A DNA stretch of 33,573 nucleotides from Smithella sp. (GCA_017993615.1 JAGOMJ010000002.1:96991-130563), one strand, 5' to 3'; counted from the first letter of the stretch, positions 7,684-16,269 are shown. Translations and numbers: made by a program. The notes: generated from the letters alone by a model not told the origin.

Positions 7684-8742
7684 ATGAATCAACAATCCAG
7701 AGCAGATTCCATCCATCTGATATCGAGCCCGACATTGCCATATTTCCGCTCCGTGAACGGGATTGCGATTCTGGCCCGTTATGTGGAAAAGTACGGTATC
7801 CATGTCAATACTCTGCTGACCGGCAGCGGACTTCATCCCCGCGATCTGGACGATCCTGAAATGTTTGTCACGCCCGAGCAGGAACTCGCGGTGATGCGTA
7901 AAATTCTTTTTCTGGTGCCGGACCCGAAGATCGGCCTTATTATCGGACAACAGTACCATGTCGGGGTACAGGGCAAACTGGGCGCCGCAGCAATCTTCAG
8001 CGACACCGGACTCGAAGCCATCACCATGTTTTTCAAGTATATCGCCCTTACCCTCACCTATTTTCAATATGAGCTGCATGTCAAAGACAAACTGGCTTTT
8101 GTAAACGTGAGAGAACTGATCGACCTGAAAGACCTGCGTGTGTTTGTCTGTGAGCGAGAATTTGTTTCCATCTACCGGATTGTCAGCGATATCCTCAAGG
8201 CCCCCATTCCGGTCAATGAAATCCGGTTTGCTTATCCGAAACCATCCTATGCCTCTTTCTATGAGGGTGTCTTTCATTGTCCGGTCAAATTTAATGCACC
8301 TGAACACAGGATTATTTTCGACAGCACATTGCTTTCCATGCCGCTGCCCATGTCCAATCCCATAGCCAGGAAAACGTACGAGCAGGAATGCAAGCAAATG
8401 TGTCAACGGCTGAAGGTAAAAGAGACGATCACCGATCAAATCCGGCAGGAAATTCTTTTCAAGGAGGAAAGTGTCCCGAGTTTCACGCAACTTTCCCGGC
8501 ACCTGAATCTTTCACCCAGAACCCTCAGACGTCGCCTGACGGATGAAAAGACATCCTATAAATCGCTGGTTGCGGATATCCGGAAAAAGAAGGCCCTCGA
8601 TTGGCTCAAGACGTCGGACTGTCCCCTTGAGACGATTGCCACAAGACTGGGTTACAGCGATATATCAAACTTCTACCGCGCCTTCAAACGCTGGACCGGA
8701 CGCAATCCAGGCTTTTACCGGAAAGAGCATGGCAGGATATGA
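7684..8742 (+). CDS. AraC-family transcriptional regulator with AraC_N ligand domain
   Basis: The ATG at 7684 has an AGGA site 8 bases upstream and is preferred over an in-frame TTG at 7657 that would overlap the promoter. The 352-residue protein has an N-terminal domain of about 200 residues of the arabinose-binding AraC_N type found in OruR/ArgR-like regulators (PEQELAVMRKILFLVPDPKIG and the following GVQGKLGAAAIFSDTG). The C-terminal double helix-turn-helix covers about 255-350 and contains SRHLNLSPRTLRRRL and the second motif IATRLGYSDISNFYRAFKRW. It is a DNA-binding cytoplasmic regulator, probably responding to a small metabolite. Its divergent neighbour is the SCP2-like gene, beyond which lies the ThDP/dehydrogenase operon. 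Control of those genes is an inference. Confidence 0.9.
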   Translation: MNQQSRADSIHLISSPTLPYFRSVNGIAILARYVEKYGIHVNTLLTGSGLHPRDLDDPEMFVTPEQELAVMRKILFLVPDPKIGLIIGQQYHVGVQGKLGAAAIFSDTGLEAITMFFKYIALTLTYFQYELHVKDKLAFVNVRELIDLKDLRVFVCEREFVSIYRIVSDILKAPIPVNEIRFAYPKPSYASFYEGVFHCPVKFNAPEHRIIFDSTLLSMPLPMSNPIARKTYEQECKQMCQRLKVKETITDQIRQEILFKEESVPSFTQLSRHLNLSPRTLRRRLTDEKTSYKSLVADIRKKKALDWLKTSDCPLETIATRLGYSDISNFYRAFKRWTGRNPGFYRKEHGRI

Positions 8743-8865
8743 TGATCATGACATGCCGCCTTCATCTGAAAGGTCAAATGTAAAAAAAGTATACCGTGAA
8801 AGATATGATCATTTTTGAATACCGACTTGGACAAACAAAAGAGGTTCTTCAAAAACTTCTGCGCT

Positions 8866-10245
8866 CTATTCACCGTCTTCGTATTTATGCAGTCTTTTAC
8901 GCAGTGTTTTTCGTGTAATACCCAGACGCCGCGCGGCTTCACTTTTGTTGCCGCGACAGCTTTGCAGCGCCTCCAGTATACTTTGCTTCTCTATTTCCTC
9001 CAGAGAACGATTCCCGGAAGCTGCCGGCATTTTCTGCCCCGCCGACAATACCTCGCGAGAGAGGGCCTGATCCGCCATGGTAAAAATCAGGTCTTCTTCA
9101 CCGATGGTTTCCGTCCTGCAAAGAACAACCGCCCTCTCCACCGCGTTCATCAACTCCCGCACATTGCCCGGCCAGGAATAACTCGCCAGCTTCTGCATCG
9201 CCTGCGGCGTAAAGCCTTTGATGACTTTGGCATTGTTTTCCGCAAACATTTTCAGAAAGGCGTGCGCCATGAGAGGAATATCCTCGGACCGCTCCCTGAG
9301 AGGGGGCACGTCCAGCGTCACGACGTTGAGACGGTAGAATAAATCTTCGCGAAAACGTCCGTCGCGGATTTCCTTTTTCAAGTCCTTGTTGGAAGCGGCG
9401 ATCACGCGCACATCGATTTTAAGAACATCGTGTCCGCCCACGCGCGTCAGTTCCCGCTCCTGTAATACGCGCAGCAGCTTAACCTGCATGGCGGGCGACA
9501 TTTCGCTGACTTCGTCGAGAAAAATACTGCCGCCGTCGGCCTGAACGAACTTGCCTTCCCTTCGCTTATCCGCTCCGGTAAACGCGCCCTTCTCATGACC
9601 GAACAGTTCCGATTCCAGAAGCGTCTCGGTAAGCGCCGCGCAATTGATCTTAACAAACGGCGCGTTCTTGCGGGCGCTGTTGAAATGAATCGCATTGGCG
9701 ATGACTTCCTTGCCGGTTCCGGATTCGCCGGTAATCAGAACGGTTGCCTGTGTGGCGGCCACCTGTTCGACCACCTCCAGCAGTTTGATCATCGACGGGC
9801 TCTGTCCGATCATGTTTCGCCGGTCGAATTTTTCACCCAGTTTCTCTTTCAGATATTCATTTTCCTTCTTCAAGCGGCTGTGCTCGGTCGCCCGGGCAAT
9901 GGATACCTGCAATTCGTCGAAGTCCAGCGGTTTGGTCAGATAATCGTAAGCGCCTTTCTTCAGGGTTTGGACGGCGGTTTCCACCGACGCGTATGCCGTC
10001 ATGATAATGACCGGGATGTCCGCATTAATCTGTTTGATCTGTTCAAGCGCTTCAATGCCGGATACATTCGTCATCCGGATGTCCATCAGAATCAAATCAA
10101 AAGAGCTCTTCCGGACTTTTTCCACCGCCACCAGACCGTCATCCGCTTCGGTCACATTATACCCCCAGCCGTTTAGAAGCTTTTTCAGCATGACGCGATG
10201 CGCACGATCATCATCCGTAATCAAAATATCGAGCCTGGTTTTCAT
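8866..10245 (-). CDS. Sigma-54-dependent response regulator (NtrC/ZraR type)
   Basis: The ATG at 10245 (MKTRLDILITDDD) is chosen because the receiver domain starts there. An upstream in-frame start at 10287 would add unrelated residues. The 459-residue protein has a receiver domain (about 1-120) with acidic pocket D11-D12-D13, phosphoacceptor D55 and K105. An AAA+ domain (about 140-375) carries Walker A GESGTGKE at 173-180 and the sigma-54-contacting GAFTGA at 220-225. A Fis-type helix-turn-helix ends the protein (NKSEAARRLGITRKTLRKRL). Phosphorylated forms remodel sigma-54 RNA polymerase. Its kinase is encoded upstream on the same strand with a 204-base gap. The target promoters are not evident in this window. 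Confidence 0.93.
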   Translation of the reverse strand: MKTRLDILITDDDRAHRVMLKKLLNGWGYNVTEADDGLVAVEKVRKSSFDLILMDIRMTNVSGIEALEQIKQINADIPVIIMTAYASVETAVQTLKKGAYDYLTKPLDFDELQVSIARATEHSRLKKENEYLKEKLGEKFDRRNMIGQSPSMIKLLEVVEQVAATQATVLITGESGTGKEVIANAIHFNSARKNAPFVKINCAALTETLLESELFGHEKGAFTGADKRREGKFVQADGGSIFLDEVSEMSPAMQVKLLRVLQERELTRVGGHDVLKIDVRVIAASNKDLKKEIRDGRFREDLFYRLNVVTLDVPPLRERSEDIPLMAHAFLKMFAENNAKVIKGFTPQAMQKLASYSWPGNVRELMNAVERAVVLCRTETIGEEDLIFTMADQALSREVLSAGQKMPAASGNRSLEEIEKQSILEALQSCRGNKSEAARRLGITRKTLRKRLHKYEDGE

Positions 10246-10282
10246 TATGTCTTCTCTCTTTCCCGAAAAATAAATATTATTT

Positions 10283-10297
10283 CTCAAGCCGGTTGAG
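10283..10297 (-). promoter_or_regulatory. Short inverted repeat upstream of the response regulator
   Basis: CTCAA-CCGGC-TTGAG on the minus strand, with flanking ATTTC and AAAT extending the match imperfectly, lies about 38 bases upstream of the response regulator start, inside the kinase-regulator gap. It could be a hairpin in a joint transcript or an operator. Position is the only support. Confidence 0.25.
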
Positions 10298-10443
10298 GAA
10301 ATCAGGGGCTTTGCTTTGCCGGACAGTTATGATGAAAGCATTCACGTTAAACAGTTTGTCCGCCCCATGTCCTGCATCGTATTTGCGAACTCAATGACTG
10401 ATGAAGGTTTCCAGATTTCAACACCCTTCACTTCTTAAAACGT

Positions 10444-10459
10444 CGTGTCTTACGACACG
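10444..10459 (-). terminator. Weak hairpin at the kinase stop codon
   Basis: CGTGTC-GTAA-GACACG on the minus strand includes the TAA stop of the kinase, and a short TTTT follows a few bases later. The stem is only 6 bp and the U-tract is short, so it is at best an attenuator within the kinase-regulator unit. It may explain why the two genes are 204 bases apart. Confidence 0.3.
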
Positions 10460-12126
10460 GCAAACCGCAACGTGACCTTCGTGCCCGCACCCGCCTGACT
10501 TTCGATGTTCAAAAAAGCGCCGTGCGCTTCCATAATCTTTTGCACAACCGCCAGCCCTAGGCCTGTCCCCGCCGGTTTGGAGGTAAAATAAGGATCGTAG
10601 ATCCGGGGCAGATCATTTTTCTCGATGCCGCTGCCCGTATCGGAAATGAGCACTTCCTGCCCGGCCTGTGTTTGTGAGATCCCTACGGACAAGCGCCCGC
10701 CGTCCGGCATGGCCGCCAGGGCATTCAGAAATATATTCAAAAGCACCTGCTTGATTTTATCCGGATCGATCTCAACAGCCGGCAGATCTTCCGGCACACG
10801 CGCATCCACCTGCACGCCGTTTTTCCGCGCTTCAACTTCAATCAATTTGACACTTTGCATCACCAAACCGGATAGGGCGGTTTTTTCTGTCTTCAGCGTC
10901 AGGGGTCGCGCAAATTCGATCAGTTGACCGATGACGCGGTTGAGTCGTTCAGTTTCGGCAATCATAATATCCGCCGTTTCCTCATCATCGGGATTTCCGG
11001 CAAACCGCTGTTTGAAATAAACCGCGAATCCCTTGATGGAACTGAGCGGATTTCTGATTTCATGCGCCACACCCGCAGCCAGCGATCCGATGGCGTTCAG
11101 ATGTCGGCTGTGCGCCACTTCCTTCTCCAGCCCCCTGACGGCTGTCACATTACGCGCCAGCAGAATTTTCCCCTCCGGAACATCCCGATCGGCAAAAGCG
11201 GCCACCACCACTTCCCATATCTGTTCTCCTTTTGTTTCTGAAGAAAGCACGACATCTTCTTCGATCAGACCGGACGACATCGTCACCTTTGTCAGCAACC
11301 GGACCAGCGGGCCCGGAAGTATCCGGCCGGCATCCTGTCTCTCAACATTCGACGGATCACCGGCGAACAAATCACGGGCGTGTTCATTGGACGCGATAAT
11401 CCGGTTGTCTTTGTCCACGGCCAGAAGCCCGATGGGTAAATTTCTCACCAGCGCTTCTGCGAAAACCCTTACGCGCGACAGTGACGCACGTGTCAACCGG
11501 TATGTCTGGACCAGAAACAATGACACAATCGCAAGCGATCCGATCAGAATCAGAATAAACGCCCTGATGATGGTCCGGTAAATATCTTCCTGCGACGCCT
11601 TTTCGATCTTATCCATGTTGAATCCCACAAACACAATCAGCGAACGATGATGTAACGCCGCGTCTGTTTGCCGCCACGGGAACAATCCCCGGTAGATTTC
11701 AAATGTTCCCGCGCCGCCGGGATTGGTTACCTGACGCCAGTGCATGTCCTTGCTTCGGGCAATCTTTTCCGTATCCAGATCTATGCCATACTGCTGATCC
11801 AGCATGGAGGGATCGCTGTCCGCCAGAATCTTTCCCTTGCTGTCCGTGACGATCATGTAATCGATATCCGGCTGCTCCGCCGTTGCCATCAGCAGTTTCT
11901 GGAAATAAAAACGATCGTTTTTGCCATCCACACGATCTTGCAATCCCGCCTCAAAAGATTGAATCAGCGTTGCGCCCTTTTCGATAAAAAGCGCCTGAGC
12001 CTGTGTCTCGCTCTGCTGAAACTGCATGAACATCATCATGCCCAGAATCACCATCAAAACGGTAATCGCGCTGACAGCCGCCCAAATGGAAATGTCCCAG
12101 CGTATTTTTTTCTTTTTCTCCTGCAT
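10450..12126 (-). CDS. Membrane sensor histidine kinase partnered with the sigma-54 regulator
   Basis: I place the start at the ATG at 12126, 5 bases after AAGG, giving 558 residues. A GTG at 12198 would add 24 residues but has no clear ribosome binding site. A first membrane helix (about 13-35) is followed by a periplasmic sensor region of about 150 residues containing IDYMIVTDSKGKILADSDPS. A second helix lies near 190-212, then a PAS-like domain (LPIGLLAVDKDNRIIASNEH). The kinase core carries the phosphorylated histidine H355 (AHEIRNPLSSIKG) and ATP-binding N and G boxes (NIFLNAL, DTGSGI, GTGLGLAVV). It resembles ZraS/AtoS-type kinases. It should phosphorylate the regulator encoded directly downstream. 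The signal is unknown. Confidence 0.9.
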   Translation of the reverse strand: MQEKKKKIRWDISIWAAVSAITVLMVILGMMMFMQFQQSETQAQALFIEKGATLIQSFEAGLQDRVDGKNDRFYFQKLLMATAEQPDIDYMIVTDSKGKILADSDPSMLDQQYGIDLDTEKIARSKDMHWRQVTNPGGAGTFEIYRGLFPWRQTDAALHHRSLIVFVGFNMDKIEKASQEDIYRTIIRAFILILIGSLAIVSLFLVQTYRLTRASLSRVRVFAEALVRNLPIGLLAVDKDNRIIASNEHARDLFAGDPSNVERQDAGRILPGPLVRLLTKVTMSSGLIEEDVVLSSETKGEQIWEVVVAAFADRDVPEGKILLARNVTAVRGLEKEVAHSRHLNAIGSLAAGVAHEIRNPLSSIKGFAVYFKQRFAGNPDDEETADIMIAETERLNRVIGQLIEFARPLTLKTEKTALSGLVMQSVKLIEVEARKNGVQVDARVPEDLPAVEIDPDKIKQVLLNIFLNALAAMPDGGRLSVGISQTQAGQEVLISDTGSGIEKNDLPRIYDPYFTSKPAGTGLGLAVVQKIMEAHGAFLNIESQAGAGTKVTLRFAVS

Positions 12127-12509
12127 CATTACCTTGTCCCGCCATATTTGGGCACGATGGACCCATCTCAATATCCGAGCCGGATATTTATTATCCACTC
12201 ATTATTCATAAAAGGCAAACAGAAAACATTCCGTAATAAACCTTCGTTAATCATTACAAATCCTTATCATCACGGCAAGGATTTGCCCTCATATCCGGAT
12301 CATCAAAAAATATGCAAATCATTCCTCATCGTGCGGACCTTGCCTGCATAATATCTGTCGCGTGAGACGATTGTATCTTTTTAAGGATGTACCTGTTTAT
12401 GAAGAATCATTACTACGGGCAGGGGATTTATCGGACGGCAAAACAATTGATCAGAAAAATCATTAATCGGCGCTTACTTAAAAACCCTTACTTTGATAAA
12501 ATTCATCAC
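12127..12509. other. Non-coding region upstream of the histidine kinase (383 bases)
   Basis: This stretch separates the adhesin-E-like gene end from the kinase start. No convincing gene is seen in either direction. A rightward open frame at 12387-12998 is antisense to the adhesin-E-like gene. The notable element is the 9-bp inverted repeat at 12257-12285. No consensus sigma-54 promoter was found here by eye. Confidence 0.5.
12257..12285. promoter_or_regulatory. Inverted repeat upstream of the histidine kinase gene
   Basis: CAAATCCTT (12257-12265) and AAGGATTTG (12277-12285) form perfect 9-bp arms around an 11-base centre, about 130 bases upstream of the kinase start. Arms one helical turn or two apart are typical of dimeric activator sites. 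It could be a binding site for the partner response regulator, or a leader hairpin. No U-run follows on either strand. Confidence 0.4.
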
Positions 12510-12947
12510 TTATTGACATGCCTTTTTTATGAGGGCATTGAAGAACGGATTATCGGGTATCTTAACCCACTTTGGATTATCAATGACATCGGAGCTGAAG
12601 AGCTTACCGTCCTTGTCAAAATAAAAAATGGAGACATGTCTGATTTTCTTTTCTCTGCAATCTATTTCATTCAAGGATTGAACATTCGATATTTCTTCAT
12701 ATCCCCCGGTGGAAAGTTTTTTGTTGGCTCTGTCCCGGATAAACGCCTCTCTGCCTTTGTCGGAAAAAACATCTTTAATGACATATTTCACGGCGCCGTC
12801 TTTAGAAACGACTTTTTTGTAAAAAGCAACATTCCCCAGATTGCCCGTGTAAAATTCAACCCATTCGGACGCGCCGAATACAGGGCTTGCAGGATGAAAG
12901 AAGATCATCAACGTGAGAAGCATAACCCAACGCATTGTTTTGATCAC
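12510..12947 (-). CDS. Secreted protein resembling surface-adhesin E
   Basis: A GTG start at 12947 with AGAGG 6 bases upstream gives 145 residues. Residues 1-25 form a signal peptide: positive start, hydrophobic core VMLLTLMIFF, and cleavage near VFG/A. The mature part begins SEWVEFYTGNLGNVAFYKK and later has SLNEIDCREKKIRHVSIFYF, matching the small Adhesin_E-type domain, in which a WV..Y start and a conserved E(I/V)DC motif recur. Two cysteines, one in that motif and one near the C-terminus, could form a disulphide. It is probably periplasmic or surface exposed. A perfect TATAAT lies upstream at 12981-12986. The neighbours offer no functional hint. Confidence 0.8.
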   Translation of the reverse strand: MIKTMRWVMLLTLMIFFHPASPVFGASEWVEFYTGNLGNVAFYKKVVSKDGAVKYVIKDVFSDKGREAFIRDRANKKLSTGGYEEISNVQSLNEIDCREKKIRHVSIFYFDKDGKLFSSDVIDNPKWVKIPDNPFFNALIKKACQ

Positions 12948-12980
12948 GATGCACCTCTGAAAAAAGAAAATTTCTTTGAT

Positions 12981-12986
12981 ATTATA
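12981..12986 (-). promoter_or_regulatory. -10 element for the adhesin-E-like gene
   Basis: TATAAT on the minus strand (12986 to 12981) would start transcription near 12974, about 27 bases before the GTG start. The -35 region 17 bases upstream is only a T-rich stretch, a weak match. Confidence 0.45.
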
Positions 12987-13043
12987 CTAACACAATAACG
13001 AATTAAAAAAAACAGGCATGCACACTACCCGGGAAAAACATAC

Positions 13044-13076
13044 GGCGGCGGATCCGTTCGCAGCGGATGGGCCGCC
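13044..13076. other. GC-rich compound hairpin in the gap between 12948 and 13148
   Basis: GGCGGC (13044-13049) pairs with GCCGCC (13071-13076), and inside it ATCCG (13052-13056) pairs with CGGAT (13064-13068) around a 7-base loop, with a symmetrical GG/GG internal mismatch. The element is far more GC-rich than its surroundings. It lies downstream of the LuxR-type gene and upstream of the adhesin-E promoter. No U-tract follows on the minus strand, so a classical terminator is not supported. It could be an RNA structure or a repeat copy. Confidence 0.4.
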
Positions 13077-13148
13077 AAGCGGACGCCGCGTCAATATTTT
13101 GATACATCCACCGTTCGGATCGAACAAAACGATATGTTCTTTAACGGC

Positions 13149-14447
13149 TTACCCGCTGGATAGAAGATACGAGCGAAGATTGATTTTGGAATTTCTCAGA
13201 TTCAATTTTTTTCTTAGATTGTTTCGATGGGTCGCAATCGTCTTGGTTGATGCGTTGAGCATCTCAGCAATTTCTTTTGTTTTCTTCCCCTTTTTGATCA
13301 GGCTGACAATCTGCATTTCCTGAGGAGTAAGATGATTGAAGGAGGATTGGAGATTTTTCATAAACGGAGACAAAACCTCGTTCAGATTGCTTTCCAGAAT
13401 GTCCAGATAATTTTTACTGCGTCCGTCAAGGTTCAAACGTTTCAGTTTTCTCAAATAAGGCATTACGAGATCACGCATGTTGGTCTGCAACTTTTCTTCG
13501 ATTTCCTGTTTGTCTTCATCCCGTTGATTCATCAACACACGCAGCGTGATATTAGCCTCTTCCAGATCTTCAGCAAAACTTTTAAGCTCATCCTCTGCCT
13601 GCTTGCGCTCTGTGATGTCATGGATAACGACATCCGCACCAACCACATGACCTTCCGAATCATGGATGAATCTGGTGTGCAGCTGAAGATAAAGCAATTC
13701 GCCTTTTATGTTCAGGGCTTCATATTCGACTGCTTCAGGAACTTTTATACCCTGATGTATTTGCTCCAAACGCGCATAAAAAAGCTTCTTGCTTTCTTCC
13801 GTCAAAAAATTGAATGCCGTAAAAGACGTCAATTCCTCCCGGTTTAAGCCGGAGTATTTACAGAATACATCATTCACATTCAGGAATCTTCCGGTTTGAT
13901 AATCGATCTGATATATCCCGGCAGGCGCATTATCAAAAAGTTGTCTGTATTTTTCTTCGTTCTCGCGCAACCTTTCTTCCATCATTTTACGCTCGGTAAT
14001 GTCAACCACGACTGTAATAATGTAGCGTTCATCATCAATGGTAATCAGTTCTGCCGATTGGAGACATTGAAGCATTTTGCCGCCTTTGACCTGATGACGC
14101 ACTTCCATATTCCTGTATCTTCCGTTTCTCAGAAGACGTTTTTTTATTTCTTCACGATCCTGATCGAGCCATATGCCCAGCGTTGAAGCCCTCTTGCCAA
14201 TGACCTGTTTTCTTGCAAACCCTGATTTCTCGCAGAAAGAATCACTCACATCATAGATGGTGCCGTCCTCCAGTTTTGAAACAACGATGGTATTGGGGGA
14301 CATGCGAAATATCGTGCGATAGACCAGGCCGGTTGACATCCGTGTCTGCCCGACTTTTGTCGTGTTCAGGAGATTTTCCAGCTCTTTAATTTTATTTTTC
14401 AGCACCTTAATTTCTTTTGACGCCTGATTCCTGCCGGTTTCCTTCAT
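13149..14447 (-). CDS. PAS-PAS regulator with LuxR-type DNA-binding domain
   Basis: The ATG at 14447 (MKETGRNQ) follows a GAGGTG site and fits the promoter at 14481-14509. The longer frame to 14522 would overlap that promoter. The 432-residue cytoplasmic protein starts with a coiled segment (about 10-30). It then has two PAS domains (about 40-160 and 170-290), each followed by a DITERKx linker, a coiled coil of about 70 residues and a C-terminal LuxR/FixJ helix-turn-helix (about 370-432, with LTPQEMQIVSLIKKGKKTKE and IAEMLNASTKTIATH). No kinase or receiver domain is present, so it probably senses a ligand or redox state through PAS and binds DNA directly. The targets are unknown. Confidence 0.88.
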   Translation of the reverse strand: MKETGRNQASKEIKVLKNKIKELENLLNTTKVGQTRMSTGLVYRTIFRMSPNTIVVSKLEDGTIYDVSDSFCEKSGFARKQVIGKRASTLGIWLDQDREEIKKRLLRNGRYRNMEVRHQVKGGKMLQCLQSAELITIDDERYIITVVVDITERKMMEERLRENEEKYRQLFDNAPAGIYQIDYQTGRFLNVNDVFCKYSGLNREELTSFTAFNFLTEESKKLFYARLEQIHQGIKVPEAVEYEALNIKGELLYLQLHTRFIHDSEGHVVGADVVIHDITERKQAEDELKSFAEDLEEANITLRVLMNQRDEDKQEIEEKLQTNMRDLVMPYLRKLKRLNLDGRSKNYLDILESNLNEVLSPFMKNLQSSFNHLTPQEMQIVSLIKKGKKTKEIAEMLNASTKTIATHRNNLRKKLNLRNSKINLRSYLLSSG

Positions 14448-14480
14448 GAAAAAGCACCTCGTCCGGTTTGATATAATTTT

Positions 14481-14509
14481 TTTATATAAACAAGCCTGTC
14501 GATTGTCAA
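14481..14509 (-). promoter_or_regulatory. Sigma-70 promoter of the PAS-LuxR gene
   Basis: On the minus strand TTGACA (14509 to 14504), a 17-base spacer and TATAAA (14486 to 14481) give an almost perfect promoter. The transcript would begin near 14474, 26 bases before the ATG at 14447, which supports that start codon. Confidence 0.65.
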
Positions 14510-14613
14510 CGTACACGATCAATATCCGTCATTGCGAATCCCTCATAACTAATCCTGACGACATTTCATTTACGCACGGTTGCGTCATTTTCAGGAGGCA
14601 AATATATTCTCGC

Positions 14614-15198
14614 TTAAAAAATGAACGGGATGAAGCGTTTGGTTCGTGTCATATATACGCGATACGGTCCGCCAATCGTATCGATCAGAGCTTTTTCCTC
14701 TGCTTTTACTCTAAGGCTGTAGACAAAACAATTCTCCAGGAAAAGAACGGCAAAACTCAACCAGTTGCCCAGGGCCATACCGATCCCCGCAAACATGATA
14801 AAAGCTCCGCTGTATGCCGGATGGCGAATCCAGCGGTAAGGGCCTTCTTCAATAACCGGCTGATCCGCCTTTACAACAACCTCCGGAGTAAAGTATTTTC
14901 CCAGAGCACGAATGGAATATTGACGAAATATACTGCCTGCAATGAGCATGCCCGTTCCAACGGCCAGTGCCGGACGCTGCCATGTGATGACAAACCAGGG
15001 TGTCAGCGATGCCATTAACGCCAGAACAAAAGCAACGCGATAACCGATTTTGATTAAAAGACGGGTCCCGGCATCCTGCGTGTTGGAAGGATTTCTGGCA
15101 AGGGCGCCGGCAAATTTAATTTCCAGATAAAACGATCCGATTAACGCCGTCCAAAAAAGAACAGCTTCCGGATATACAAAAACCGGCGGTATATGCAT
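14614..15198 (-). CDS. Isoprenylcysteine carboxyl methyltransferase family protein
   Basis: The ATG at 15198 lies 9 bases after GGAG and gives 194 residues. An in-frame TTG five codons earlier is less likely. Several membrane helices (about 10-27, 45-62, 70-90 and 138-165) surround the cytoplasmic methyl-donor binding segment. That segment shows the family signature EGPYRWIRHPAYSG followed near the C-terminus by EEKALIDTIGGPYRVYM. ICMT-like enzymes transfer a methyl group from S-adenosylmethionine to a lipidic or carboxylate acceptor within the membrane. Bacterial members have mostly unknown acceptors. It lies 81 bases downstream of the PAC2-family gene on the same strand, so joint transcription is possible. 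Confidence 0.88.
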   Translation of the reverse strand: MHIPPVFVYPEAVLFWTALIGSFYLEIKFAGALARNPSNTQDAGTRLLIKIGYRVAFVLALMASLTPWFVITWQRPALAVGTGMLIAGSIFRQYSIRALGKYFTPEVVVKADQPVIEEGPYRWIRHPAYSGAFIMFAGIGMALGNWLSFAVLFLENCFVYSLRVKAEEKALIDTIGGPYRVYMTRTKRFIPFIF

Positions 15199-15279
15199 GT
15201 CGCATGTCTCCAAATGACATATGTTTGAAATGTCGTTTCATGTTCAATCTCCAACGTTCAGAAGAAGGGAAACGGGACA

Positions 15280-16176
15280 TCAGTGTTTTTTCGGGATATC
15301 CTTTTTCATCTCATGCATGGCCTGCATCAACTCATCGATGTCCACTTCCGGGTTTTCGCCGTATCCCTGCATAAGCGATTCGTCATACATCTGTTCCAGT
15401 TGCCTCAGTTGCACCAGAGCCTCCAGATTCTGCCTGAAATCATTTTCCATCATTTTGTTAACGGCGTCTCCGGATTTTTTCAGATCACTTAAATCGATGT
15501 TCAGGGATGTGCGGGAAAGAACTTTTTTCAAATACTCGCAGCCTATTTTTGCATTAAACGTTTCAATATACGGCGGGACTCTGGCGACAATGCTGGCCGC
15601 CTCTATCCCTTCCCTGCCGGCATGATTCACCAGCAGCGTCGAAAAGCTGCATGGCCCCGTGTAATTCAGGAGCGGGAATGATTGAAACTCATGCTTCATC
15701 TCCGGACGGCTCAACACGGCATAAACGATTGTTTCCCGGGTGTGGGGAACCTGGTCAAAGACGCCGCCCAGAACATAGATCCGACACGCCTGATAACGTT
15801 TGGCGATGTTCAAAACAGCCGATGTGAATTCCGGCCATGCGACGTTCGGTTCAAAACCGGAAAAAAGAATCAGGTCGTTCTCTTTACCGCTCTTCCAGAA
15901 ATAAAATTCATTGGCGGGCTCGTTGAGCGATTTGATCAGGCCTCTTTCAACGACCGCATGCGGACGCATGACCTGCGCCGGATCGAATCCCGGTACCTGC
16001 CAGATATAGAAATTCCGGATATCAATGGAAGCGAACTTTCGGGCATCGAGTTTGCGGCGCAGATAGTCGATGCTTCCGGTCGCCATCTCACCGGCATTGA
16101 GCCAGCCGCGGTAACCGATTAGAATATAGGGATTGATAAGGTCGGGCGTTTCCTGAAAAATGAGATTGTCGTTCAT
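15280..16176 (-). CDS. PAC2 (proteasome assembly chaperone) family protein
   Basis: A 298-residue protein with an AGGAGGG ribosome binding site 6 bases before the ATG. It matches the PAC2 superfamily: the N-terminal strand PYILIGYRGWLNAGEMATGS, the middle IYVLGGVFDQVPHTR and the later LLNYTGPCSFSTLLVNHA segment are characteristic of this ATP-grasp-neighbour family. A helical C-terminal tail follows (about 235-298), rich in E, Q and M. Archaeal and eukaryotic relatives help assemble proteasomes. Bacterial members occur without proteasomes and have no firmly known role. Its promoter (16233-16261) has an upstream inverted repeat. The next gene on this strand is the ICMT-like protein. Confidence 0.85.
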   Translation of the reverse strand: MNDNLIFQETPDLINPYILIGYRGWLNAGEMATGSIDYLRRKLDARKFASIDIRNFYIWQVPGFDPAQVMRPHAVVERGLIKSLNEPANEFYFWKSGKENDLILFSGFEPNVAWPEFTSAVLNIAKRYQACRIYVLGGVFDQVPHTRETIVYAVLSRPEMKHEFQSFPLLNYTGPCSFSTLLVNHAGREGIEAASIVARVPPYIETFNAKIGCEYLKKVLSRTSLNIDLSDLKKSGDAVNKMMENDFRQNLEALVQLRQLEQMYDESLMQGYGENPEVDIDELMQAMHEMKKDIPKKH

Positions 16177-16232
16177 AAGCCCTCCTGAGATGGAACTTGC
16201 AGTTGCGGTTTTAAAAACCCATACTACATTTA

Positions 16233-16261
16233 ATTATGGTTTGTCCGTTCCTTTCAGTCAA
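16233..16261 (-). promoter_or_regulatory. Promoter of the PAC2-family gene
   Basis: On the minus strand TTGACT (16261 to 16256), 17 bases and CATAAT (16238 to 16233) form a good sigma-70 promoter, each box with one mismatch. The transcript would start near 16226, about 50 bases before the ATG. Confidence 0.55.
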
Positions 16262-16269
16262 GTAATTAA

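Noticed and set aside
12191-12199. TTATCCACT, a near DnaA box upstream of the kinase
   Set aside because: A single one-mismatch 9-mer without partners is expected by chance in a window of this size.
11668-12351. 227-residue open frame antisense to the histidine kinase
   Set aside because: It overlaps the kinase N-terminus and has no domain or start signal.
12387-12998. 203-residue open frame antisense to the adhesin-E-like gene
   Set aside because: The leftward gene has a signal peptide, ribosome binding site, promoter and family motif, and this frame has none.
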